Notes: generated from the sequence alone by a model not told the origin. 64,000 nt of DNA from Chitinophaga pinensis (GCA_945874665.1 CAMCHJ010000006.1:1-64000), one strand, 5' to 3'; shown: positions 44,025 to 53,514, counted from the first letter of the stretch. A program made the numbers and translations.

Positions 44025-45329
44025 TTATTCCTCCTCAGTAACATCGCGGAGCTGGCCTTCGGAACTAGCCACAACCACAGCCACTGCAGCGTCGCCGGTT
44101 ATGTTAACCACAGTGCGCAACATATCGAGGATGCGATCAACCGCCACAATAAGTGCAATGCCGGCGGTATCGAGCCCTACCGACTCTAACACAATCACCA
44201 ACATGACCATACCCGCGCCAGGTACACCCGCCGAACCAATCGATGCCAAGGTGGCGGTGAGTACAATGGTGAGTTGCTGTGCAAGCGAGAGGTCAGTACC
44301 AAAAGCCTGAGCAATAAACACCGTAGCCACTGCCTGATACAAACTGGTGCCATCCATGTTAATGGTAGCCCCTAGCGGCAGCACAAAGCTCGACACCTCA
44401 TCCGACACCCCGAGGTGTTCTTCTACCCGCTCCATCGTAACTGGCAAGGTAGCAGAGCTGGAGCTGGTAGAAAATCCAAGCATCTGAGCCGGGGCAATTC
44501 CTTTGAAAAAACGAACGTAGCTGAACTTGGTGAAAAGCTTGAACATGATTGGGTAGATGATAAAAATCATGCAGCACAAGCCAATAATTACAGTGAGACT
44601 ATATACACTAAGCGCTTGCAGCAGTTCAATGGCATCTGCGGGATTGTTGCCAGCAAACTCGGCAATGAGCGAGGCCAGCAAGGCAAACACGCCATAAGGC
44701 GCCATGCCCATGATTAAATCAACCAGTTTGAGGATGATTTCATTTACACCTTCAAAAAAACCACGCACATAGGTGGTCTTTTCGCGGGGCAGCAAAATGA
44801 GGGCAATGCCAAAAAAAACAGCAAAAAATACCACTTGCAGCATATTGGTATTGTCACCAAGGGCTTTGAAGAGGTTGTCGGGCACCATGTCAACCAGCGG
44901 CTGCAGCGGTCCTTGCTCGCTTACCATATCGGCTTTTTCTGTTTTTGAGGCCGCTTCGGTGGCGTAGCGCGACTTAAGCTCGTCGCGTTTTTGGGTAGAT
45001 AGATAGCTGCCGGGTTGCAATACATTTACAGTTACCAAGCCAATGGTGATGGCAATGACGGTAGTAGCTAGGTAAATGCCAATGGTTTTACCGCCGAGTC
45101 GCGACAATTTGCTCACATCACTCAAACTCGACACGCCCACGATCAGCGAGGCGACAACCAGCGGCATCGCGATAAGCTTGAGGAGGTTAACGAACACCGT
45201 GCCCACCGGTTTAATCCAGTCAATCACAAAATCGTTCCAGCCCATGCTGCTCGATAGCAAGCCAAAAAGCACGCCCAATACCAGGCCAATGATGATTTTC
45301 CAGTGGAGTGCGAGCTTCTTCTTTTTCAT
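44025..45329 (-). CDS. Dicarboxylate/amino acid:cation symporter (DAACS family)
   Basis: An inner-membrane symporter of 434 residues that imports C4-dicarboxylates or glutamate/aspartate with Na+ or H+. It has about eight membrane helices plus the two re-entrant hairpins. The Ser-rich tip is seen in FSTSSSSATLPVTMERV and the substrate/cation motif in LGATINMDGTSLYQ. VGVSSLSDVSKLSRLGGKT is the conserved loop. It stands alone, and the specific substrate is open. Its 3' end overlaps a tiny ORF on the other strand. Confidence 0.92.
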   Translation of the reverse strand: MKKKKLALHWKIIIGLVLGVLFGLLSSSMGWNDFVIDWIKPVGTVFVNLLKLIAMPLVVASLIVGVSSLSDVSKLSRLGGKTIGIYLATTVIAITIGLVTVNVLQPGSYLSTQKRDELKSRYATEAASKTEKADMVSEQGPLQPLVDMVPDNLFKALGDNTNMLQVVFFAVFFGIALILLPREKTTYVRGFFEGVNEIILKLVDLIMGMAPYGVFALLASLIAEFAGNNPADAIELLQALSVYSLTVIIGLCCMIFIIYPIMFKLFTKFSYVRFFKGIAPAQMLGFSTSSSSATLPVTMERVEEHLGVSDEVSSFVLPLGATINMDGTSLYQAVATVFIAQAFGTDLSLAQQLTIVLTATLASIGSAGVPGAGMVMLVIVLESVGLDTAGIALIVAVDRILDMLRTVVNITGDAAVAVVVASSEGQLRDVTEEE

Positions 45330-45458
45330 GGAACGATTATTTCGGCTCGAATTTAAGGTTTCGCGACCGAAAGCCGAAAATTAAGGGGAGATTATGTACA
45401 GATTAAATAGAAAAGAAGGCCTTTGAAAGTGTATCCACTCACCGCGAGCAACAACTTC

Positions 45459-46538
45459 CTACAACTTTGCCAGCCGCAACCGCAACCAATGGTCGGCGAG
45501 CACGAGGGCCGTCATAGCTGCTACGATGGGCACCGCGCGCGGTACCACACAGGGGTCGTGGCGGCCTTTGGCTTGTAGCTCGGTGGCCTCACCTCTGTTG
45601 GTAACCGTTTGTTGGTTTTTACTGATGGTGGCTACGGGTTTGAAGGCCACACGGAAGTAAATGTCTTCGCCATTGCTGATGCCGCCTTGGATACCGCCCG
45701 AATGATTGCTCTGCGTGCGCACCCTCCCTTCACGCTGCTCAAAAGCATCGTTAAATTGTGAGCCGCGACCCGCTGCTGCTGCGAAGCCGCTGCCTATTTC
45801 GAAGCCTTTTACGGCATTGATGCTGAGCATGGCCTTGGCCAAGTCGGCTTCAAGCTTGTCGAAAACTGGGTCGCCAAGACCAGCAGGCACCTTGCTAGCC
45901 ACCGCCGTAATGACCCCGCCCACCGAATCACCTTCGGCTTTGAGTTGGGTGATGAGGGCTTCCATTTGGGTGGCGGTAGCGGCATCGGGACAACGTACAA
46001 GACTGTCGTCGATGCCTGTTAAATCAAGTTCTGTATAAGGCTTGTTGAGCTGGATTGGTCCCACTGCGCTCACAAAAGCCTGAATTTGCACTCCAGCTTG
46101 TCGCAAAAGCAATTGCGCCACGGCACCAGCTGCCACACGGGCGGCTGTTTCGCGGGCCGAACTGCGGCCACCACCACGATAATCGCGAAAACCGTAGCGC
46201 GCATCGTAGGTAAAATCGGCGTGCGAAGGCCTGTACACCGACTTCATGGCCTCATAATCGGCCGAGCGTTGGTCGGCATTGCGCAACAACATGGCCAAAG
46301 GCGTGCCCGTGGTTTTGCCATCAAACACCCCAGAAAGCACCTCTATTTGATCTGCCTCATTGCGGTCGGTAGTCAGGGCACTTTGTCCCGGCCTACGCCG
46401 ATCCATTTGTTGTTGAATAAAATCGAGGTCGAAGTCCAGGCCAGCGGGACAACCATCGATGACCACGCCAATGGCTTCACCGTGCGACTCGCCAAAAGTG
46501 GTAACCCGAAAAACTTCTCCAAAACTATTGCCTGCCAT
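45459..46538 (-). CDS. aroC: Chorismate synthase
   Basis: FMN-dependent elimination of phosphate from EPSP to form chorismate, the last shikimate step. 359 residues from the ATG at 46538 ([20 protein letters not shown]); an upstream in-frame start lies inside aroA and is unlikely. Signatures: [38 protein letters not shown], and the late [11 protein letters not shown] with Asp/Arg-rich [13 protein letters not shown]. It is last in the DAHP synthase-aroB-aroA-aroC operon, 2 nt after aroA. Confidence 0.97.
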   Translation of the reverse strand: MAGNSFGEVFRVTTFGESHGEAIGVVIDGCPAGLDFDLDFIQQQMDRRRPGQSALTTDRNEADQIEVLSGVFDGKTTGTPLAMLLRNADQRSADYEAMKSVYRPSHADFTYDARYGFRDYRGGGRSSARETAARVAAGAVAQLLLRQAGVQIQAFVSAVGPIQLNKPYTELDLTGIDDSLVRCPDAATATQMEALITQLKAEGDSVGGVITAVASKVPAGLGDPVFDKLEADLAKAMLSINAVKGFEIGSGFAAAAGRGSQFNDAFEQREGRVRTQSNHSGGIQGGISNGEDIYFRVAFKPVATISKNQQTVTNRGEATELQAKGRHDPCVVPRAVPIVAAMTALVLADHWLRLRLAKL

Positions 46539-46540
46539 TG

Positions 46541-47773
46541 TTACTGCTTTAAATCGAAGCCAAAATACTTTAAATGCGCCCAAAAATCGGGATAAGACTT
46601 TTGCACCACCTCGGGCTGGTCGAAAATTACGGTTTTTTGCGCAGCAGCGAGCAAACTAAAAGCCATGGCCATCCGGTGATCATCAAAACACTGAATCAAT
46701 ACCGTAGCTGGACCTGCTGGCACACCCCTCTCGAGCTGCAAAACATCGCCCTCTACCCGCACCTTCGCCCCAGCTGCCTCCAAATTAAGGCGTAGGGCCT
46801 CAATGCGATCGCTTTCTTTGAGACGAAGATTTGCCAATCCCTCAAAACGAGCCAAATGCCCTTTGATGGCGCACAAAACAAGTAGGGTGGGCATTAAATC
46901 GGGACAATCTTGCCCGTTGTACACCTGCAAAACTGTTTCGTCTGTTAGCTGATGCTGCAAGCGAAGTCCTGCCGCTGTTTGTTCAAACCCACAGCCCAAA
47001 GCTGCAAACCAGTCGGCTGCCTGCTGGTCGGCTTGCTCGGTTTGCAGCGATAAATCGGTTAAAAGCAAGTCGGTATTTGGCACCAAAGCCGCAAAAGCCA
47101 ACCAATAAGCGGCTGCCGACCAATCGGGCTCCACCAAAAAGCTGGTGGGAGCTTGGTAAGGCCGCGGAGCAACCTCCAAAACAGCACCTTGCCATTGCAC
47201 TTGCGCTCCCCAAGACTGCATCAATTGCAGTGTTTGCTGGATATAAGGTTTGGAGATGGCTTCGCCTTGCAGTGTTAATTGAAGTCCGTTTGACAAATAA
47301 GGCGCTACCAGCAGCAAGGCGCTGATGTATTGCGAGCTCACGTTAGCTTCAATAGCCAATTCTTTGCCCTGAAGCTTGCCACCGCGGATGTGTAAAGGCG
47401 GATGGCCTTCTTCCCCCAAATAAACTATTTGCGCGCCTAAACTGCGCAAGGCATTTACCAGAGGCGCAATGGGGCGTTCGTGGGCGCGGTCGCTGCCACT
47501 GAGCCTGAATTCGCCGGTTTGCATGCATAAATAGGGCAACAGAAACCGCATGACAGTTCCGGCCGGACCAGCAAATTTATCAGAAGAAAGGCTGGCCAAA
47601 GCTGCTTGCATCAAAAGGGTATCGTCAGCGGTAGAAAGTCCGTTCAAAAGCGTGCTGCCCCCCGCCAGCGCCCGCATCACCAACAAGCGGTTGCTGATGC
47701 TTTTAGAACCGGGCAACAACAAAGACCCTTGCAAAACCGTGGCCTTATTGGCACTCAGCTGCAAAGCACTCAT
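46541..47773 (-). CDS. aroA: 3-phosphoshikimate 1-carboxyvinyltransferase (EPSP synthase)
   Basis: Joins shikimate 3-phosphate with phosphoenolpyruvate. The 410-residue inside-out alpha/beta barrel has [20 protein letters not shown], the PEP-site [11 protein letters not shown] and the catalytic region [32 protein letters not shown] is the last signature. The enzyme is slightly shorter than the usual 425-430. Its start overlaps the aroB stop by 4 nt (ATGA). Confidence 0.96.
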   Translation of the reverse strand: MSALQLSANKATVLQGSLLLPGSKSISNRLLVMRALAGGSTLLNGLSTADDTLLMQAALASLSSDKFAGPAGTVMRFLLPYLCMQTGEFRLSGSDRAHERPIAPLVNALRSLGAQIVYLGEEGHPPLHIRGGKLQGKELAIEANVSSQYISALLLVAPYLSNGLQLTLQGEAISKPYIQQTLQLMQSWGAQVQWQGAVLEVAPRPYQAPTSFLVEPDWSAAAYWLAFAALVPNTDLLLTDLSLQTEQADQQAADWFAALGCGFEQTAAGLRLQHQLTDETVLQVYNGQDCPDLMPTLLVLCAIKGHLARFEGLANLRLKESDRIEALRLNLEAAGAKVRVEGDVLQLERGVPAGPATVLIQCFDDHRMAMAFSLLAAAQKTVIFDQPEVVQKSYPDFWAHLKYFGFDLKQ

Positions 47774-48795
47774 GGATGGTTATAAATTTTTGACGCCAAG
47801 GCACGCAATTCGTCGGGCAATAATTGCTGGTCGAAAATAGCCTCCCCAATCACCGTTGGCAAACTAAAGCTGATTTTTGCTCCGCGGTTCTTTTTATCCT
47901 GTAGCAACCAAGGCATTAGTGCCTCAATATGCGGCCAATGACACCCGGGTTGGTACGGCAACAAGACCTTGGTGATGTTGGTGCCGACTGTTTCAGACAA
48001 AACGCCTAAAGCAACCGCCAACCGCGTTTCGCCTAGCATCCCCATAAAAACTGCCTCTCCATGCAGCAAAGGCTGCTGGCTATGCATAAAATAACTTTCG
48101 AGGGCATGCCCCAGCGTATGTCCAAAATTCAGCAGCTTGCGCTCCGCTTGCTCGGTGGGGTCGATGGCCACAATGTTAGATTTAATCTCTACCGCCCGCT
48201 GCAGCCACTCCAAAGCAGGAATTTCGGTGGGCGCGAGCTGCGAAAGGGCTGTAAACAGTGACTCATCTGCCAAAATACCGTGCTTAAACATCTCTGCTTT
48301 GCCACTGATGAGCTCGCGCTCCGGCAAGGTGCGCAGCAAAGCGGTATCGAATAACACGGCTTCAGGTTCGTAAAAAAGTCCTACTGCGTTTTTAAATCCC
48401 TGCACATTGATGCCCGTTTTGCCACCTATCGCTGCATCAACCTGCGCCAACAACGAACAGGGCACGTGTACACAGCGGATGCCTCGTTTGTAATTTCCGG
48501 CTACAAATCCCCCTAAATCGGTGATCATGCCCCCTCCCACGTTCACCAAAACCGCATGGCGATCGGCGCCCGCTGCCAACAACTTCTGCCAAAGCGCAGT
48601 AGCCGTATCCATGTTTTTGTGTTCCTCCCCTGCGGCTACTTCCAACAAAGTGGCGTCGAGGGCGGCGGCCAAAGGCGCGGCATGCTGCCGGGTATTGGTA
48701 TCGCACAGCAGCAACACTGAACTCGGTGCTAGCGCCAACAATTGGGCTCGCAACTCGCTGAGCAGCGATTGGGTAAAGACCAGCTGCGCAGCCAT
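47770..48795 (-). CDS. aroB: 3-dehydroquinate synthase
   Basis: NAD- and Zn-dependent cyclisation of DAHP to 3-dehydroquinate. The 341 residues include NVGGGMITDLGGFVAGNYKRG (NAD loop), the metal region KAEMFKHGILADESLF and LLNFGHTLGHALES with zinc His residues. HGEAVFMGML completes the site. It overlaps the DAHP synthase gene by a TAATG junction and aroA by ATGA. Confidence 0.96.
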   Translation of the reverse strand: MAAQLVFTQSLLSELRAQLLALAPSSVLLLCDTNTRQHAAPLAAALDATLLEVAAGEEHKNMDTATALWQKLLAAGADRHAVLVNVGGGMITDLGGFVAGNYKRGIRCVHVPCSLLAQVDAAIGGKTGINVQGFKNAVGLFYEPEAVLFDTALLRTLPERELISGKAEMFKHGILADESLFTALSQLAPTEIPALEWLQRAVEIKSNIVAIDPTEQAERKLLNFGHTLGHALESYFMHSQQPLLHGEAVFMGMLGETRLAVALGVLSETVGTNITKVLLPYQPGCHWPHIEALMPWLLQDKKNRGAKISFSLPTVIGEAIFDQQLLPDELRALASKIYNHP

Positions 48796-49904
48796 TAGGC
48801 GTCTTTTTTTACCGTTTCGCGAGCCTCTTTAAACATCTTTACTTGGGTATTGATGCTTTCTTGGTGCAAGAGATGCAGCAGGCGGGTCATAAAGTGACTA
48901 TCAATTTCGCTTTGAGCGGCCTTTTTGAGGCGGGAATTAAAAATTTCGCTCCAGCGCCGTGGCTGTAGGATGGTAATATCATTTTGGTTTTTAACGCGAC
49001 CCACTTCCGAAGCAAGCTGCAAACGTTCCTGTAAAACAGCAATTAATCGATTATCTACTTCGTCGATTTGGTTGCGAAGCTCTTCTAAGCGGGCGTTAAA
49101 CACCACATCATCGGTTTGCTCGCGGCGGTAAATAAGTCCTGCCATCAGCTCCTTCAGCTCCTCCGGCGTTATCTGCTGCTTGGCGTCGCTCCATGCATTT
49201 ACGGGATCGCTGTGGGTCTCAATCATCAAACCGTCGAAATCAAGGTCGATCGCAATTTGCGCCAAATCAGGCACCAGCAAACTGTTGCCGCTGATGTGAC
49301 TCGGGTCGCAAATCAAGAGTAAATCGGGCAAAAGGCGCTTGAGTTCAATGGGAATTTCCCAGTTGGGATGGTTGCGGAAGATACTTTTTTCGTAGCCTGA
49401 AAACCCCCTGTGGATGGCGCCCAACTGCCGAATACCAGCTTTGTTGAGGCGCTCGATGGCCCCAATCCAGAGCTCTAAATCGGGATTAACAGGGTTCTTA
49501 ACCAGCATCGGCACCTCCGTACCTTGCACCGCGTCGGCGATGTCTTGCACCATAAATGGATTTACAGTGGTACGGGCCCCAATCCACAACATGTTTACCC
49601 CAGCTTTTAAAGCTTCCTCTACATGTTTGGCGCTGGCTACTTCTACCATCAAAGGCAAGGCTAATTCTTGGGCAATTTCAACTGCCCAGCTGAGGGCTTC
49701 TTTGCCTACGCCTTCAAAGTTATTTGGGCGCGTACGTGGCTTCCAGATACCAGCACGAACGATATCGGGACGCAAAGGCGCCATGCGACTGAGCGTAGCC
49801 CGGAATTGAGCGGGGGTTTCGGCACTGCAGGGACCACTGATCAACAACGGACGGTCGTCGGGTTTCCAAGCACTTTTGGGTAGAATGTTCAACGCTGGAT
49901 TCAT
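48795..49904 (-). CDS. Bifunctional 3-deoxy-7-phosphoheptulonate synthase/chorismate mutase
   Basis: First shikimate enzyme fused to a chorismate mutase. From the ATG at 49904 it has 369 residues. The N-terminal 265 form a DAHP synthase of the small KDO8P-synthase-like type (PLLISGPCSAETPAQ, MLVKNPVNPD, LLICDPSHISGNS, MIETHSDPVNAWSDA). The C-terminal ~90 residues are an AroQ-type mutase (RNQIDEVDNRLIAVLQER and LQPRRWSEIF). The upstream extension to 50006 is not conserved in look. The mutase part may act in feedback control as in Bacillus, an inference. It heads the aroB-aroA-aroC operon. Confidence 0.93.
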   Translation of the reverse strand: MNPALNILPKSAWKPDDRPLLISGPCSAETPAQFRATLSRMAPLRPDIVRAGIWKPRTRPNNFEGVGKEALSWAVEIAQELALPLMVEVASAKHVEEALKAGVNMLWIGARTTVNPFMVQDIADAVQGTEVPMLVKNPVNPDLELWIGAIERLNKAGIRQLGAIHRGFSGYEKSIFRNHPNWEIPIELKRLLPDLLLICDPSHISGNSLLVPDLAQIAIDLDFDGLMIETHSDPVNAWSDAKQQITPEELKELMAGLIYRREQTDDVVFNARLEELRNQIDEVDNRLIAVLQERLQLASEVGRVKNQNDITILQPRRWSEIFNSRLKKAAQSEIDSHFMTRLLHLLHQESINTQVKMFKEARETVKKDA

Positions 49905-50110
49905 GCTAATATTAACGCAAAGTAAAGCAGAAAGGTTGGCAAAATCGAAGATTAGGCGTGTGAAACAAAAATTGCGCAGCCTGGTTGTTAAGCTCAAAAA
50001 GCACAAGCCCTCAAAAACACCAACAGCTTCACAAGAACCAGCAGTCTTCCTACCTGTTTTTTACCTTGCTGACGAGTGTGATTTTTAATTTATATGAAGC
50101 GCCGAAAGCT

Positions 50111-50118
50111 TAACTTTG
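50111..50118 (+). promoter_or_regulatory. -7 promoter element of the proline dehydrogenase gene
   Basis: TAACTTTG matches TAnnTTTG and puts transcription start near 50122. The in-frame TTG at 50116 is therefore inside the promoter, which supports the ATG at 50137 as the true start. Confidence 0.5.
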
Positions 50119-50136
50119 CAACCGAAAACAGCACGC

Positions 50137-51315
50137 ATGGAGCCACATCCTCAACTCGATTTTACCAATACCGCCGTGGCTTTTGCCAGCAAGAGCAATG
50201 CCGACTTACGCAAGTCGTACTGGATGTTTAGAATGATGAATGCCAAATGGCTGGTTGATATCCTCTCAGCCGTAGCGCCTGTGGCCATCAAACTCCACTT
50301 GCCCATTAACTGGGCGGTAAAAGCCACCGTATACGATCAATTTTGCGGTGGGGAGTCGATTGCGGGCTGCGAAAAAACCATCAAAGAACTCGGCACCTAT
50401 CAAATTGGTACCATCCTCGATTATTCAGTGGAGGGCAAGGAAAGCGAAGCGGAATTTGATGCCTGTCAGGCTGAGATTATTCGCACCATCGAAAAAGCCA
50501 AAGGCGATACACGGATTCCCTTTTCCGTCTTTAAAATCACCGGTGTTGTGCGTTTTGGCTTGCTGGAAAAAGTGCAGGCGGGCACTGTACTTACTGGCCT
50601 TGACCAAGCCGAGTGGCAGCGGGCGCAAGCACGGGTTCGGGGTATAGCTGCAGCCGCCCATGCCGCGCAGCAACCGCTTTTTGTAGATGCTGAAGAGAGC
50701 TGGATCCAGGATGCTATCGACGGTTTGGTAACGGAGCTGATGCTTGCCTTTAATCGGGAAGCACCCATTGTTTACAACACCATTCAATTGTACCGCCACG
50801 ACCGACTGACCTATCTTAAAGAGGCCTGTGCAGCGGCCAAAGCGGCTGGTTATTGGTATGGGGTGAAGCTGGTGCGCGGCGCTTACATGGAAAAAGAGCG
50901 GGCACGGGCAGAGGAAATGGGCTATCCCTCACCCATCCAACCAAATAAAGCGGCCAGTGACCGTGATTATGATGAGGCTTTGCGCTTTTGCGTGGAAAAT
51001 ATCGAAGGTCTGGCAGTTTGCTCGGGCAGTCACAACGAGGCCAGCAATCAGCTACTGGCCCAACTAATGCAAGCAAAAGGGCTGCCAATGACGCACCCAA
51101 ACATTTGGTTTGCGCAGCTGAAGGGCATGAGCGATCATTTAAGCTTTAATTTGTCGCATGCCGGCTACAATGTTGCAAAATACGTACCCTACGGACCAGT
51201 ACCTTCAGTGCTGCCTTACCTCATTCGCCGGGCGCAGGAAAACACCAGCATTGCGGGACAAATGTCGCGGGAGCTCAGCTTATTACTCAAAGAGCGGCAG
51301 CGTCGACAAGGCTAA
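50137..51315 (+). CDS. Proline dehydrogenase
   Basis: FAD enzyme that oxidises L-proline to pyrroline-5-carboxylate. From the ATG at 50137 the protein has 392 residues and is monofunctional (no P5C dehydrogenase domain as in PutA). The TIM barrel shows YNTIQLYRHDRL, GYWYGVKLVRGAYMEKERA and VCSGSHNEASNQLL. KYVPYGPVPSVLPYLIRRAQEN is the last signature and includes the substrate-binding RR. It diverges from the DAHP synthase gene and converges with CRY-DASH, 29 nt apart. Confidence 0.94.
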   Translation: MEPHPQLDFTNTAVAFASKSNADLRKSYWMFRMMNAKWLVDILSAVAPVAIKLHLPINWAVKATVYDQFCGGESIAGCEKTIKELGTYQIGTILDYSVEGKESEAEFDACQAEIIRTIEKAKGDTRIPFSVFKITGVVRFGLLEKVQAGTVLTGLDQAEWQRAQARVRGIAAAAHAAQQPLFVDAEESWIQDAIDGLVTELMLAFNREAPIVYNTIQLYRHDRLTYLKEACAAAKAAGYWYGVKLVRGAYMEKERARAEEMGYPSPIQPNKAASDRDYDEALRFCVENIEGLAVCSGSHNEASNQLLAQLMQAKGLPMTHPNIWFAQLKGMSDHLSFNLSHAGYNVAKYVPYGPVPSVLPYLIRRAQENTSIAGQMSRELSLLLKERQRRQG

Positions 51316-51344
51316 GTGCAGCTCGGTAGCGCTGCTCCAAATAA

Positions 51345-52634
51345 TTAAGACTCGCCCCACAACCGCTGGTATTCGCCTTGCGGGTCGTAATTGGCGGCTT
51401 GTTTTTCAGGATTAAACACACGGTTTTCGCGCGGGTCGTTGCCCACCCCAGCCAAGTAGTTCCAGTTGCCGTAATTGCTGCAGGGGTCGTAATCGAGCAG
51501 TGCATGTTCGAACCAAGCCGCGCCTGCCCGCCAATCACATTTTAAGTGGTGCACCAAGTAACTGGCCACGTTTTGCCGACCACGGTTGCTCATAAAGCCT
51601 GTGACGCGCAATTCCCGCATATTGGCATCTATGAAAGCCTGTTGGGTGCGGCCTTCCTTCCACAATTCCAAGGCTTTGGCTTTAAAGGGATGTGCTTGTC
51701 CATTTTGTTTAATGCCGCCCGCTTGAAAGAGGGCAGCCCCATGTTTATGCGCCACAAAGCGAAAATAATCGCGCCACAACAACTCAAAAATAAGCCAATA
51801 AGTGCTTTGGTTGCTGATGCGCTCGCGTTCATACCGTTGTATTTCATGGTAGATAAAGCGGGGAGATAAGGCACCCACCGCCAACCAAGGCGAAAACTTG
51901 GAACTGTAGCCCTGTCCAACGAGTCCGTTGCGGGTTTCCTTATACTCCTTCAGCCGGTCTTCCTCCCAAATATAGCGCTGCAAACGGGCCAAACCAGCCG
52001 CTTCTCCCCCTTCAAAGGCCAAAACCGCACGGGCATCGGCTGCCGCTAACGTTCCCCCTGTTTGCACTAAGCTGGGCCATTGCTGCCGACAGCCTACCAC
52101 TCCCTGCATTTTTACTGGCGTGGGCCAAAGCTCCCGCACTTGGGCTTCCCTTTCGGTGCGCTTGCGGAAGTCGGTAAACACCTCCGGCAGGCGGGCCAAG
52201 GGAAAAGGCAAATCCTCGGGATGAAAAAGCGTGCTACCCCAAAAACCGTGGCATTCGAGTCCAGCCGCTTGCAAATTTTTCACCACCGCTGCCTCATCGG
52301 CCAGCTCCTCGGTGGTAGCCTCGCGGTGGTAAAACAGCCATTTGGCCCCTGTGCGCTCGGCCAAGGCTTGTAGTTCCTGCACGGGATTGCCCACTGCAAT
52401 TTCCATCTCCACCCCTTTGGCGGCGAAAGCTTGATGCAGGGCTTGCACCGACTGCATCAAAAACTGCAGGCGTTGTGCACCGCAGCGCTTAAAGCCGTAA
52501 AGCGTATCCTCAAACAACCGCCTGTCGAAGCAATAAAAAGGCACGATGGCCTCGGCTTTCTGCAAAGCACGATTGAGGGCTTCGTGATCGTGTAAACGCA
52601 AATCGTTGCGCAACCAGAGAATGGCGGTAGACAT
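51345..52634 (-). CDS. Cryptochrome DASH-type photolyase family protein
   Basis: A 429-residue FAD photolyase-family protein. An N-terminal antenna domain (WLRNDLRLHDHEALNRAL) is followed by the helical FAD domain. TRNGLVGQGYSSKFSPWLA, FELLWRDYFRFVAHKHG and MSNRGRQNVASYLVHHLK are hallmarks of the DASH class, as is the closing NYLAGVGNDPRENR. Such proteins repair cyclobutane dimers in single-stranded DNA and may signal; most carry a folate (MTHF) antenna. Its upstream region has AAAACTACC (52667-52659) exactly 24 nt before the ATG, as does the photolyase at 56.3 kb. It lies at one edge of the pterin/photolyase island. Confidence 0.95.
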   Translation of the reverse strand: MSTAILWLRNDLRLHDHEALNRALQKAEAIVPFYCFDRRLFEDTLYGFKRCGAQRLQFLMQSVQALHQAFAAKGVEMEIAVGNPVQELQALAERTGAKWLFYHREATTEELADEAAVVKNLQAAGLECHGFWGSTLFHPEDLPFPLARLPEVFTDFRKRTEREAQVRELWPTPVKMQGVVGCRQQWPSLVQTGGTLAAADARAVLAFEGGEAAGLARLQRYIWEEDRLKEYKETRNGLVGQGYSSKFSPWLAVGALSPRFIYHEIQRYERERISNQSTYWLIFELLWRDYFRFVAHKHGAALFQAGGIKQNGQAHPFKAKALELWKEGRTQQAFIDANMRELRVTGFMSNRGRQNVASYLVHHLKCDWRAGAAWFEHALLDYDPCSNYGNWNYLAGVGNDPRENRVFNPEKQAANYDPQGEYQRLWGES

Positions 52635-52644
52635 ATTGCATAAA

Positions 52645-52668
52645 CAAAATGCAACGGCGGTAGTTTTT
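52645..52668 (-). promoter_or_regulatory. CRY-DASH promoter with shared AAAACTACC element
   Basis: On the minus strand AAAACTACC (52667-52659) is followed by 6 nt and GCATTTTG (52652-52645), a -7-like box. The ATG comes 24 nt after AAAACTACC. The photolyase at 56291 has the same element at the same distance with its TTTG in the same register. Confidence 0.55.
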
Positions 52669-52814
52669 CTAAGGAAGCAGATAGCTAGATTATAATTGCT
52701 ATCAACGCTTTAGTATTGATTAAAGCTGGGTAATGGAGCGTTTCACGAATTATACAAAGGAGCATTGCCTTGCTGATTTATTTCTTAACAAGCAAAACAG
52801 AACCTCTTCAACGG

Positions 52815-52830
52815 TTCAAAACTACCCAGT
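52815..52830 (+). promoter_or_regulatory. Additional copy of the shared photolyase element
   Basis: TTCAAAACTACCCAGT differs from TTCAAAACTACCTAGT (56255-56270) at a single base. An ATG follows after 25 nt and opens a 13-codon frame (MIPFFDGRSFVVI). The box between is poor. It may be the relic promoter of a lost gene, or a leader for the pterin operon 270 nt downstream. Confidence 0.4.
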
Positions 52831-53040
52831 TTCATAATTATCATAACAGGCATGATTCCATTCTTTGATGGGCGAAGCTTTGTAGTGATATGACACGTAA
52901 ATCCAATCAACTAAGTAACAACACGCTGGTATAGATTTGGACAGCACCTTTTGTTCGTAAAACCCGCTTGCTTTACCATTTTCAAAGTTATTACGCTTCT
53001 AAAAAGAAAAACACCACCCTTGCGTGCCTGGTCACGCCTT

Positions 53041-53078
53041 GTTTTGTTGAACAATTTTATTCAAATGTTGAACAAAAC
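53041..53078. repeat. Repeated TGTTGAACAA motif upstream of the pterin operon
   Basis: GTTTTGTTGAACAA and TGTTGAACAAAAC flank a short A/T stretch, giving two direct copies of TTGAACAA inside an imperfect GTTTTGTT/AACAAAAC inverted frame. The layout resembles a repressor operator pair, but no known regulator site is claimed. Confidence 0.4.
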
Positions 53079-53103
53079 TATATGACTGCTGTTTCTATAA
53101 GCA
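53074..53103 (+). promoter_or_regulatory. Putative promoter of the pterin operon with related AAAACTA element
   Basis: AAAACTATA (53074-53082) lies 21 nt before the ATG of the 6-pyruvoyl-tetrahydropterin synthase gene and is followed by GCTGTTTC in roughly the -7 position. It shares AAAACTA with the two photolyase promoters, but the spacing is 3 nt shorter. Confidence 0.35.
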
Positions 53104-53514
53104 ATGAAAGTAACTGTATCACGGAAGGCGCACTTTAATGCTGCACATCGCCTTCACAATCCCAGCTGGGATGATGCCACCAACAAAGCTGTTTTTGGGA
53201 AGTGCAACAACGCCAATTACCACGGCCACAATTACGTAATGATTGTGCATGTTACGGGCGAAATTGACCCACAAACGGGCTATGTCATGGACATGAAGGT
53301 GTTGGCCGATTTGATCGACGCAGAAGTTTGCGAGCGATTTGATCACATGAACCTCAACATTGATACAACCGAATTTAAGGAACTCATTCCTTCTGCAGAA
53401 AATATTTGTGTGGTGATTTGGCAACTTTTGCGTGCGAAAATCGCCACCCAATACGAATTAAAAGTAACTTTATATGAAACTGAACGGAACTATGTCGAAT
53501 ACGCAGGACAGTAA
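53104..53514 (+). CDS. 6-pyruvoyl-tetrahydropterin synthase family protein
   Basis: A 136-residue tunnelling-fold enzyme expected to turn dihydroneopterin triphosphate into 6-pyruvoyl-tetrahydropterin. Zinc ligands His15 (FNAAHRL), His40 and His42 (NYHGHNY) and catalytic Cys34 are visible. FGKCNNANYHGHNY and TGEIDPQTGYVMDM follow the animal PTPS pattern closely, more than the QueD pattern of queuosine synthesis, and no other queuosine gene is nearby. Automatic annotation often says 6-carboxytetrahydropterin synthase, which remains possible. Its 3' end overlaps folE by 23-41 nt depending on the folE start. Confidence 0.88.
   Translation: MKVTVSRKAHFNAAHRLHNPSWDDATNKAVFGKCNNANYHGHNYVMIVHVTGEIDPQTGYVMDMKVLADLIDAEVCERFDHMNLNIDTTEFKELIPSAENICVVIWQLLRAKIATQYELKVTLYETERNYVEYAGQ

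Larger units (their letters stand above)
52635..53103. other. Regulatory spacer between CRY-DASH and the pterin operon
   Basis: No conventional gene is found in this 469-bp A/T-rich gap between divergent genes. It holds the CRY-DASH promoter element, a copy of the shared 16-bp element at 52815-52830, a 13-codon frame after it (52852-52893) and a repeated TGTTGAACAA pair near 53041-53078. The pterin operon's upstream element lies at the right end. Confidence 0.75.

Noticed and set aside
49903-50088. Basic 61-codon frame on the plus strand between the DAHP synthase gene and the proline dehydrogenase gene
   Set aside because: It overlaps the start codon of the DAHP synthase gene on the opposite strand and would sit over that gene's promoter; no family or ribosome-binding context supports it.
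53104-53514. QueD (queuosine pathway) as the identity of the pterin synthase
   Set aside because: The FGKCNN-x-N-x-HGHNY pattern and the neighbours folE and SDR fit PTPS better, and no queC, queE or queF is present; not fully excluded.
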